Positions 1 to 9,257 of a stretch of 64,000 nucleotides of DNA are shown here, one piece after another. The stretch is taken from NCBI GenBank assembly GCA_022702705.1, contig CM040427.1, positions 70,592,783 through 70,656,782 on the forward strand. Direction: 5' to 3'. Within the stretch, counting starts at the first letter, position 1; each line of letters opens with the position of its first letter. The stretch comes from Papilionanthe hookeriana x Papilionanthe teres (Eukaryota; Streptophyta; Magnoliopsida; Asparagales; Orchidaceae). The notes beneath the pieces were generated by a model that was not told where the DNA came from, did not search any database, and was given only the letters and a program-made list of their open reading frames with translations. The translations under genes were made by a program, and so were the position numbers.

Positions 1-570
1 ATCACAGCCAAACATGCACATGTAAGCATAATATAAATCATTTATTTACATTCTAAATATCATTTACTATCTTCTTTTATAGCATGCATGTGTAGTAAAT
101 AAGTATAGCTAATGCAAATTATTCACATTCATTTCTAGATGATCAAATTGAATAACATGACAGAATAATCACATTCTAGTTGCAATAAAAAGACATTTTT
201 ACTAATAGCATTATAATGCGAGTGTTTTAAAAGAAATACAACATTACTGTCATAATTTAGAAGTAAAGGTATTCACATCAATAATTGACATTCTATTTAC
301 TTGTCTTATTTCATTCAAAGTATCCTATAAAATATACAATTATTAGTTAATTGTAATTTAATTATCAATTATTATTGTATTGAACTATTTAATTTTCCAA
401 TATTTTAAATTTTAAGTTTAATTATTGTAATTAAAATTAATATTAAATATTATTAATTTATATAAAATATATTTAAAATTAATACTCTTAACATTTCATT
501 AATACCTTCACTTAAATTTTACCATTTAAATAATAAACTCGCATATATAATATATATAATATTTACTTAA
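1..570. repeat. AT-rich dispersed repeat, partial third copy
   Basis: Very AT-rich sequence. Its first roughly 280 bases resemble stretches near 29990-30240 and 31760-32000, sharing blocks around the words aacatgcacatg, catttctaga/catgacca and aattagaagtaaa in the same order. No gene is seen. The rest is AT-rich with no recognised structure. It is probably a truncated copy of the noncoding repeat that forms two tandem copies at 29.5-32.9 kb. Whether it is an LTR or internal part of a retrotransposon cannot be told. Confidence 0.5.
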
Positions 571-599
571 ATAAATAACTTACCCATATTCCTGCTCGA

Positions 600-1265
600 G
601 AATCGTACATAAACCCTGTTTTCTCCATAGAGTACGGTGATCCTTCTTCAAGCTATGGCTTAGCTCAATTCGAAAGAAAAAATTTATGTTCAGAGTCTGA
701 ATGTAGCTCTACGTGCGGATTCCAATAATATGTCGCCACACGTGCCACATTGCGGAGGTTGTTGGGGGGTTATTGAAGTGAAACCGCGGAGGTTATTAGG
801 GTTTATTGCGGGATTAATGCAGGGGTTATTGAAGTGGAACCTCAGAGGTTATTGGAGGGTTATTATGGGGGTTGTAGCATGAAGTTATTGAAGTGGAACC
901 ACAGAGGTTAGTGAGGGTTTGTATGGGGGTTATTAGAGGATTATTGTGGGGGTTATTGGAGTGGAACCACGAAGGTTATTGACTGGTTATTACGGTGTTA
1001 TTGGAGCCAATACCCTAATAACCCCCCAGTAGCCCTCTAAATAACATCTGCAGTTTCACTCCAATAACATCTGCGGTTTCACTCCAATAACATCCGCGGC
1101 TCCACTTTAATATTTTTTTAGATAGATATGATATTACACATATGGCGGTATATTACTGTTAGTCCGCATGTAGAGCTACGTCCGGAGTCTGGACAGAAGA
1201 TTTTCCTGATTTGAACGCCACAGATCTCTACTTCATGCGATCTACACGAGTTTCTCGGCATGCGA
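600..1265. repeat. Foldback-like inverted repeat with internal subrepeats
   Basis: The left arm (about 610-1000) and right arm (about 1005-1260) are imperfect reverse complements. The best match is tgtagctctacgtgcgga near 703 against the complement of tccgcatgtagagctacg near 1163. Inside the arms a short unit, roughly ggttattggagtggaaccgc, repeats several times on the left and about three times, inverted, on the right. Related units continue at 1350-1470. The layout resembles a foldback element or a MITE with expanded termini. I did not find a target duplication. Confidence 0.6.
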
Positions 1266-1479
1266 CACGAGAAATATTTGCATATGGAGAACGTACGCAG
1301 CTCTGCGTGTGTACTCCCAATAATATTTTCATACCCACATAATAACTTATGAATATCATTGAAATGGAACACGTGAAGGTCATTGGAGTTATTGGGTCAT
1401 TAAAATTAATACCCAATAACCTCTAAATATACCCTTAATAACCCCAAAACGGAGGTTACGGAGTGGTTATTTATGCAAA

Positions 1480-1900
1480 TATTTCTCCTACCGCGCTGCC
1501 CTCTTCCCATTCTTCTTCTGCTCAAATGCCCCGGGATCAGGCTTCGTCGCGTGCATAAGGTTCTCCCGCACTCGCCTCCTCCTCTACTTGACAACGACTT
1601 CAACTCCTCCTCTAGGCTCGATATAGACGTCGTCACCTGACACCGACGCTACCCCTCTTCTCCTCCTCTGTGATGCCCCTTCCTCTCTTCTTTCTCTTCA
1701 TTGGTAGGATAGGGCACAGGTTCCTTCATCGCGTGCATAAGGAGTTCCTCTCTTCTTATTCTTCATTGGTAGGCTAGGGCACAGGTTCATTAGCCGCTCC
1801 CACCTTCTTCGCTTCTCTTCGCACTGGACAGGTTGAAGCTCGACATAACTCCTTCGTCTTCCTCTTTGGCTCATCTCCCAGGTAAGTTGTTTGTCATGAA
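1480..1900. other. GC/CT-rich leader-like segment with internal duplication
   Basis: GC-rich, CT-rich block in an AT-rich setting. Two short stretches recur: tcgcgtgcataagg (near 1548 and 1728) and attggtagg-tagggcacaggttc (near 1700 and 1764). It ends in a donor-like cag|gtaagt at about 1880. It looks like a 5' leader followed by an intron, but no recognisable protein follows on either strand. It could be a captured gene fragment or a repeat leader. Confidence 0.3.
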
Positions 1901-2233
1901 TTATAGGTAAATTTCACCTATTCAGCTTCTCGATCCTTCTACTTTACCATTCATTCACTTGCCCTCCCATCAACCTATCTCAAAGCCATCTTCTATCACT
2001 TTCCATCCATGAAGAGCAAATTTGCGCGCAACTTCTTAAGCTTGGTTTGAAAGTATTCCTCGCTGTGCTGCTTAAATTAGAATGTACAATATCATTTATT
2101 TACTTAAAACAACAGTAACATATTTTAGTTTCGTACTTAACAATTGTGTAATATCAACCAGTATCCTTTCGTTTGGAATATCCTCATGTATTTGCTTCAC
2201 AGCTAGGGTTGTAGAAAACTATGCAAGAAGCCA

Positions 2234-2403
2234 TAAAAAATTCCTATGTATTTACATGTCTAATGTTTAAACATTCGTATTTACATAGATACTAGTCAAA
2301 TCTTTAGCATCACAAAAAAAAAAAAAAAAAAACACTGTCACTTTCTTTTTAAAAGTGAAATATGCGCATTTTTCATGCATATATATGACATCAAGGCTGA
2401 TGT
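2234..2403 (+). mobile_element. Hairpin MITE, left half (interrupted)
   Basis: Matches the left half of the MITE intact at 8285-8523 and 21884-22131: attcctatgtatttacat..., then a central aagtgaaat...catgca segment ending gacatcaagg. There the LTR-like repeat begins. The missing right half, starting at the same MITE position, lies at 7983-8065, so the two were probably one copy split by insertion. Confidence 0.6.
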
Positions 2404-3044
2404 ACATCAACAATTTTATCATCTAGCATGAATCTTGATGCATTTTTAAGTAATAATCATCCAAATTCAAATTAAAGATCTTTTGGCCCCAATTTCGACA
2501 TATTTATAGTCAAGCAAACCGTCTCGACAAGATAAACCCAATGATACTAAAATTGGTTCAATATGGATCCAATCAAGCCCAAATCAAGCCATTAAAGCAG
2601 ATCAGGAGGTGTTGGTCATAAATTGAATGGTCAAATGAACTCCAAATTTGATGTACTTACAGTCAAATCGAGCTCCTCGATAAGAGGAAACAAACTTATG
2701 ATCGTTGAATTTTGAGGTCATTAATGCACACAAATTGTTAAAAAAACTCATTATGATTAAGGTGATTAATATGGGTGGTTCGTTGAGGTAGTTGGGGAAG
2801 TTATTTTCCAAAAGACTAAAATGCTTCTCCTCTAGAGGTTATAAACAAACCCCATTGGGGGGAGGGGGAGGGCGATGGAGAATAAAAGGAATTTTAAAAC
2901 TTATTATGTCTAAAAAATCAATAATAATTTCTGGTCTCTGTAGCCGCCGACCATTATTGATTATAACTCATCCTTCACTGCTCTCCACCATCGGTCGAAA
3001 ACATCGGTTGTTACTAATTATGGTTGTGATGCAAACCAAATGTT
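2404..3044 (+). repeat. LTR-like dispersed repeat, copy 1 (5' part only)
   Basis: Homologous by eye to 5919-6500 and 26510-26960, and more weakly to 13620-13920. Shared blocks include tcaagccattaaagca, ggttggggaagttatttt, ctaga/aaggctataaa with a purine-rich ggggggag stretch, and ttctggtctctgtagccgccgacca. It begins tgatgtacatcaac, consistent with an LTR start (TG). It stops abruptly near 3045 where a different repeat begins. Noncoding. Probably one LTR of a retrotransposon whose other end is at 7982. Confidence 0.55.
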
Positions 3045-4240
3045 GTGAAACACCTGCGACTCACGCAAGTATACGTGTCGTTCAAGTAGTATACAAGACA
3101 TAGTCTGTGCATTGATCCCACGAGAAATAATGGGACTTCCAAAGTGTGAAAATGTTTTCTTACTAGTTCCGAGTCTAGCTTGAATATTTAATTGTTGGTG
3201 ATTTTTGAAATTGTCTAATTAAATTTTTGCAAATGGGAAAATCCAAGTTTAAAGTTGGGAAGTGATCAAAATGAGTGAGGATATCTCCCCTGATTTGGAT
3301 CCTAAAAGCTTAGAGCTAACAATGTGACAAAATTAACGTTGACAATCAGAGCAATTTTCTTCCTTGGCCTTTCCTGGTGGCAATAACAAAGTTTGGGCAT
3401 CAAACCAGCTTAGTACTCTAAATCAGGTGAGAATCCCTTGAGTTTAACTTAGTTAAATGTAAATTAAGATTTAAATGTTAAAACAACTCCACAATGAAGT
3501 TTATTTTAAGTCACATGCACAATAATTAAACCCTAGAACTTCTACTTATCAAATCAGAGGAGAAATAAGAGTTAGTGATTAACGATGTTTTTAAACAATC
3601 AGTAACTCATTTTGCTAATCAAAGAAAACATATTACCAAGATTCGACAAAAAAGCTAAAAAAATATTACACCCTTTAGTTGCAAATTTGTTCTCCTCTTC
3701 CTCTTCTAGCTTCTTGATGATCATTAAGTCTCTTGAACTATCCTCCCGAATAGTCCCTCGTAGATTCCCTCACAAATATCTATGACTCTCCCTTACAGAA
3801 TTACACTCTCATACTTGGATGAATTCTACAAATCACAACACTCGAGAGTGTCGTCCTTCCGAAAAATTTCATCTTTTGTAGCCCCGGGAGGCACTACACA
3901 GACATCAACCATCTTAACTCCCAATGTTGGTTTGTTAGTCAGGGTTTCTCCTTGGAGCACCTGAGAGCTCTTTCTTTTTTGAGGTGTAGTTGCTTGGTTT
4001 TGTAGGTGGACTTTTGTTGCCACTGGAAGCGGCACTCCAATGACTCAAGCGGCGCTCCAATGCCTAAAGGGGGCTCCTAGGCGGCCCATACATGACGCTT
4101 AGGTGCCATACTCTCTGTGCAACGGTGTTGGATGAGCGCTTGGGTGATGCATAAGTGCCCATAAGGTGGTGCCTTGGTGCCACTCTATGTGAACTATATT
4201 TGGGCTTCGTTGTATGAAGTAGGTTCTTTCTATTCTGCTT
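3045..4240 (+). repeat. Dispersed noncoding repeat (gcaagtatacg family)
   Basis: Contains the word gcaagtatacgtgtcgttca followed by a gatcccacg block. The same two words, in the same order, occur at about 43165-43230. Both copies also include a stretch rich in gcgcctaagc-like words (here 4020-4190; there 44540-44640). No ORF of note. Such sequences are common as noncoding parts of plant LTR retrotransposons, but I see no terminal TG/CA or primer site that proves it. Confidence 0.35.
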
Positions 4241-5918
4241 CAATATTTGGCTAATGCATTTTTAAACTCTCAGAAGTACTCTATCAAGCAAATTGAAAAA
4301 GTGTTTGAAAAAGTATAAATCAGAGCAAATAGTAGAGAAAAGTGCTAGAAAATTTAGACAGATTATCACATATTTTCTACATATCTACTTCTACCAAATT
4401 TACACATTATTTGCCCTCAATATCTAAAATTAGAATATTTCAAAATGCAATGGTGGCTAGAGATTAAAGACTCAGTGCTTCCTAATAATATAGTAGACAC
4501 ATCATAGTCGAAGTAGACTTGCTTTTCCTTTAGATTGAATGTTCATATTACCCCTAATATCCTGATATGACAAATGGTAATTCTATATTTATATAATCAT
4601 CCTAAATTACTTATGTGAAGCTTGACTAACATTAAATTAAGATTCAATCAATCAAGTTATTTGAATCCCATTACAATCTCTTTGAATACAAAACTTTTTT
4701 GCTTTGGTTAGAAAAGTTATCAACTTTTGATTTTTATAAGAGAAATTGACATTAATTTTTAATATGATCTTCAACTCAAACTTCTCCACAAAGGTTCTTG
4801 AAAATTTTCTCTTAATAGTATGAACATTTTCTACTATTTTTTTTTTTTGTTTTTTCATTTATTTTCCTTTTTCTTTTTGATTTCCCTTTTTCTCTTTTTT
4901 TGTTGGAAATTAATATATTGGTTAAGTTCTTTTAATTATTTTAATTCCGAACCCTCTTCTCAAGTGACAATTTCAGTACTAGTTTAACTTAACTAAAAAG
5001 TTTGTAGTTCAGGAGATGATAACTAAAATTCCAATCTTTTAAATTAAATAGTGACTAAATTTTATATTTTTTAAAGATCAATTATATATGTATAGATGTG
5101 CAATATTCAACTAGGTGTTTAAGAATTATTATATAGATAGTAATTACAACAGTCCACATATCGGTCAAACATCTTTATTGGATTATTCATGGCTTTTTAT
5201 ATATAAATAACCTCGAATCAATCAAACATCATTTGTGGATTATTCATACAAAGATCTCTGGGCTGTCAAACATCCTTAGTGGATTACTCATGACTTCTTA
5301 GATATAAATGACCACAAATCAGTCAAACATCATTGGTAGATTTCATTCAATTTTGTCTGCATGTATCCAAATCTGGAATACTCAACTCATTTATCTACAC
5401 AAATTAAATAATACTCCAATATGCGGTTATGCAGCGACATACAAAATGAAATAATACTGATTCCAGTCACTTAAAGATATACAACATCATAAAGTACAAA
5501 GGATTTATCAAAGAAAAAGTTATTACTTGCGACACTTGCTCGGATTCCTCTTCAGCTTGCTATGACTCACTCAATATCACAAAGTGTGAATCTCTTGTTA
5601 TGAATGGAGAGGTCAATCTTGCACAAATATTTTGTTGTCACATATTTGTTGGGGTAATATATAACGCACACTAAAGTTCTTCAATACCTCGAAATCTAAG
5701 GATCCTCAATGTTTCATTTTGCGACATGAAGAGCAAAAGTTAGTTTCTTCAATTGTCCCTTTTTTCTCACAAAGATCTCATTCCTTTTTCAGAAAGAGGA
5801 ATTGGCTGACCCAATTTTTTGGATTATCAATGACAACCTCAAAAGTATAAATTATTGGAATGTTTGAAATTATATTTTCATACAACACTAGCAATATCAC
5901 CCGAAATAAGGGTCAATG
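4240..5918. other. AT-rich stretch, no gene recognised
   Basis: No exon, RNA gene or domain could be read on either strand. If the LTR copies at 2404 and 5919 belong to one element, this is its degraded internal region; no gag or pol remnant is visible, so that is inference only. Confidence 0.3.
5158..5345 (+). repeat. Short degenerate tandem repeat
   Basis: The phrase tcaaacatc-tt-(a/g)tggattactcat recurs three to four times with alternating 50-65 bp spacing, joined by atataaat-accacaaatcag segments. Noncoding. Confidence 0.55.
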
Positions 5919-6347
5919 ATGTGTCATCAATAATTTTTGTCATCTAGCACCAAACCCGATTTGTTTTTTTAGCAATAGTTATCCAAATTCAAATTTAAGA
6001 TCATCTCGGTCCCAATTTCAGTAAATTTGTGATCAAGTTGACTGCCTTGACAAGATGAACCAAATGATAACAAAATTAGTTCAATTTCGGTCCAATCAGG
6101 CCAAGATCAAGCCATTAAAGCACATTTGAAGTTTTGAATCATAAATTGAATGGGCAATTGAACTCTAAATTTGACATATTTATATTCAAATTGAGCACCT
6201 CAATGAGTCTAATATCACTCAATTCTAAAGTCATTAAGGCGCTAAATCATTAAAACCTTCCCTATGTTCAAAGAGATTAATATGAGTTATCTGATCACGT
6301 GGTTGGGGAAGTTATTTTTCAAAAAAATAAAACGTCTCTCTAAAGGC

Positions 6348-6360
6348 TATAAATAGACCC
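6348..6360 (+). promoter_or_regulatory. TATA box-like element of the LTR-like repeat
   Basis: tataaatagaccc is preceded by a conserved gttggggaagtta...aaaacg block and followed by a ggggggagggga purine tract. The same arrangement is conserved at 26843 and, slightly changed, at 2839, which is what would be expected of a retrotransposon core promoter. Confidence 0.45.
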
Positions 6361-6819
6361 TCTCACTTAAAGGGGGGAGGGGACGAAGATAAATTCTAGA
6401 GCCCATTATTTACTAAAGACCCAACTATAACTTTTGGTCTTTGTGGTCGTCCACCATCGTCAACCACAACCTCTCGATCCTGTTGACCACTGCTGATCGT
6501 TATCGCTTGTCGCTCTCGACCTATGACTACCATAGACCCTTGCTTGTAAACATTGTATCAAATAGAATTGTTATGTATTGAAGACTCCACGATAACTTTA
6601 GACCTCGTAGTCACCGACCACCAACAACTACCGTCCCGTCGCTACTTGCTATCATTGATCACCTAGAACCTACAACCACTGTTTATGATTGTTAAAACTA
6701 GAAAACGACGATTGCTCCTAACACGTATATTTATCTTTACACAATATAAAGTTAAATGCATTATTCAGTGTAACATTGTAAACATGTTATCCATCTGAGA
6801 ATGGGTCCAATCACCAACT

Positions 6820-7700
6820 ATGACTTATTTGGAACCTATTACTATTACAACTTCAATTATGTTATTTGTGACCAACTGATGATATTGCAATCACAAACTA
6901 TACCCTTTATGACCAACTGACATTTTTTGCAATCACAAACTATGGTTTCTGAAGACAACATGTGATATTGCAATCATCAACTATAATCTAGGTCATCAAC
7001 TACTAATGTCATAGCTTTTAACTACGACATATGTGGCAAACTAATGTCGTTGCAGTCAACAACTACAACATCTATGACCAACTGATGATATTTATATTCA
7101 CCAACTATGACTTATGTGGCCAACTAATGATATTGCAGTCATCAACTTCGACCTATGTGACTAACAACTTCTATTACAACATTCAACTACTTTCTTTGTG
7201 TTCAACTTATGCTATTTTAGTCACCAAATATGGCTTCTATGGCCAATTGATGATATTGCTTCTTCTTAACACGACATTTGTATCAAACTACTGCTTTTGT
7301 AGTAAGCAACTACATCATTTGTCACTGAATGTTGTTTTTACTGCGTCCATCCACAACCTATGTGATCAACTACTGTTACTGCAACCACCAACTATGACAT
7401 ATATTGCTAACTACTATTGTTACAACTTCCAACTACGACTTTTGTAGTCAACTGATGCTATTATATCTCTTACGTATGATCTATATGATCAACTGAAGAT
7501 ATTATAGTACTAAGTACCATTTATGTGGCCAACTACAACTATTACAGCTTTCAACAACGGCTTATGTGGCTAACTACCTCAATTATAGCCACTATATGTA
7601 TTCTTTATGATCAACTAATGTTTGTGTGACAATCAACTATGACATTTGTAATCAATTATTAATATTATAGCCAAGAATAATATTTGTTATAACTCGATTA
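6820..7700 (+). repeat. Degenerate tandem array, unit about 41-43 bp
   Basis: About twenty diverged copies of a unit like caactatgacttatgtggc followed by caact-atgatattgcagtcac. Part of it happens to be an open frame (7031-7447), which is a consequence of the repeat and not a gene. The same unit reappears at 27240-27425 and 28500-28830 inside LTR-like copy 4, so the array belongs to that repeat family. Confidence 0.75.
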
Positions 7701-7982
7701 CGACTATTATTGTTAAACTAACTATTGTACATATGAAATTATCAGCTTTGTAATTTCATATTCTCTACTTAATGAAAAGAGTAGATCTATGTACTTGCAA
7801 ACACATTAGATTACTTTGATTGGGCTAGCCCTTGTTTTTTTTTTTCTCATTTTCAGATTTTTTCTACGTAAAAAATATTGGTGTCTCATCCTGCTATTTT
7901 TTTTTTGTCTGTATTGGATCTTCATAAAATACTAAGACATTAAATTATCACTCTAATGCATTGAATCTTTCGACACGCAACA

Positions 7983-8065
7983 AAGATGTTATAGGTGTAA
8001 ATATCAAACTTTGGGTGTTATGTATGTAAATACATAAGAATTGTGTAGTTTGTATGTAAATTTCC
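7983..8065 (+). mobile_element. Hairpin MITE, right half (interrupted)
   Basis: Begins agatgttataggtgtaaat and ends in tatgtaaatttccc, matching the right half of the intact MITEs at 8285-8523 and 21884-22131. It picks up exactly where the left half at 2403 stops, with a short imperfect duplication (caagg on the left, caaag on the right). Confidence 0.6.
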
Positions 8066-8284
8066 CTAAAATTCAACGTCTTCACCGCGTGCCTATAGTT
8101 TCTGTCTTGTGTTCTTCTCGATTTGAAGCATCTGAATTGAATCTTTTCGTCTTTGCATACAAACAAGAGCTCTCATTTAATTATTTGATATGCACTCCTT
8201 TAAAACCCGTAATATTAGGTGTCTTGTTTTTTTCCTCCAAGAAATAAGCTTGGAATATTTAAAAACTTCCTAGAAATTTTTATG

Positions 8285-8523
8285 GGAATTTACATACATA
8301 CCACCCAATTCTTATGTATTTACATATCTAACACCTCAACTTTAATTTTTACATTTACACTACTCAAATCTTTCATTTCACATAAAGAGTACCACCATCT
8401 TAACTTTTAAGAAGTGAGATACACCTTTTCATGCATGTGAAAAGTGGCATCTATGTAAACATTAAAGTTGGGTGTTATTTATGTAAATACATAAGATTTG
8501 AGTGATATGTATGTAAATCATCC
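8285..8523. mobile_element. Hairpin MITE, intact copy
   Basis: Terminal inverted repeats: ggaatttacatacataccac on the left against the complement of gtatgtaaatcatcc on the right. The inverted pairing continues inward (cttatgtatttaca / tgtaaatacataag). No coding capacity. Relatives in the window: 21884-22131 (intact), 2234-2403 plus 7983-8065 (split), and fragments at 11572-11632 and 27990-28045. Superfamily not determined. Confidence 0.75.
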
Positions 8524-8608
8524 TAAATTCTGCTTATGAAGATGGAGACTTTGAACTGTAGGATATAATATTCCAACATTCACAACTGAGGCAATCACTC
8601 ATTTATTA

Positions 8609-8749
8609 CGAGGGCTGTCAAAATGGCTCGTTGTTCGTGAATAGCTCGTATTCGGCTCGTTCACTAAGTTAACACGCCGAACACGAACAAAAATTTGTTC
8701 GTTCGTGTTCAGCTCGTTTTGGCTCGAAATACTATTTATCAATTATATA

Positions 8750-8795
<46 letters not shown>

Positions 8796-9087
8796 TTGAT
8801 AAGTAGTATTTTAAAAAAATTTAATGAATTACAAGACTACAAAGATTTATAATCAATTAAAAGTATTAAATTATTAAATTAAATTCAAATGATATTTTAA
8901 TATAAACAATAATTTTTAAATCTTTTCCCAACTCTTATCATCTTATGATTACGTGATTAGGGTTGTCAAAATGACTCTTTGTTCGTGAACAGCTCGTGTT
9001 CGGCTTGCTAAGCAAACGAATCAAACAAACACACTTTTTGAGCTCGAAATATAAACAAGAGCTCGTGTTCGGCAAGTTTACACGCAT
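8609..9087. mobile_element. hAT-type MITE with 8-bp target duplication
   Basis: Flanked by perfect 8-bp direct repeats atttatta (8601-8608 and 9088-9095). Ends read gagggctgtcaaaatggctc and, reversed, gtgtaaact..., resembling the TAGGG-TGT termini of plant hAT elements. The flanks of the element are rich in gttcgtgttcggctcgtt words; the middle carries a (GT)n tract. It is the inverted relative of 17144-17669 and has a shorter relative at 13336-13552. Non-autonomous. It lies just downstream of the PLAC8 gene. Confidence 0.85.
8751..8793 (+). repeat. (GT)n microsatellite inside hAT MITE
   Basis: About 20 GT repeats. The corresponding position in the inverted copy at 17144-17669 has (TA)n(CA)n (about 17465-17515), so the microsatellite is a family character that varies in length. 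Confidence 0.9.
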
Positions 9088-9088
9088 A

Positions 9089-9094
9089 TTTATT
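9089..9094 (-). promoter_or_regulatory. Putative poly(A) signal of the PLAC8 gene
   Basis: On the minus strand this reads AATAAA, about 165 bases after the PLAC8 stop codon, a normal distance for a plant 3' end. It lies within the 8-bp target duplication of the hAT MITE, so an identical AATAAA occurs again at 8602-8607 beyond the MITE. Confidence 0.45.
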
Positions 9095-9257
9095 AAATCA
9101 AACAATCAGCCATAGTTCCAGCAATAGTTCTGTTTGCAACTGAAGAAAGAATAGGGTACAGAAAAGATAGTCCAACTCCAATACAACACAATTTGTACGT
9201 AAGAAACAAAATAAACAACCTAAACCCACAGCCTGCGATTCAAATCTAAACTTTCAT

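Larger units (their letters stand above)
5919..7982 (+). repeat. LTR-like dispersed repeat, copy 2 (longest intact copy)
   Basis: Starts tgatgtgtcatcaa and ends ...gacacgcaaca (TG...CA ends). Contents in order: a block shared with copies at 2404, 13620 and 26510; a TATA-like tataaatagaccc at 6348; a CCACCA/GACCA-rich stretch; a long array of about 42-bp units (6820-7700); and a tail (7730-7980) also seen at 28840-29110 and, partly, 14440-14620. It has the organisation of an LTR with a promoter in its first quarter. Length about 2.06 kb. The right flank is the other half of the MITE broken at 2403. Confidence 0.55.

Noticed and set aside
7031..7447. Open frame of 138 residues
   Set aside because: It lies wholly within the degenerate 42-bp array; the peptide repeats with the DNA and shows no domain.
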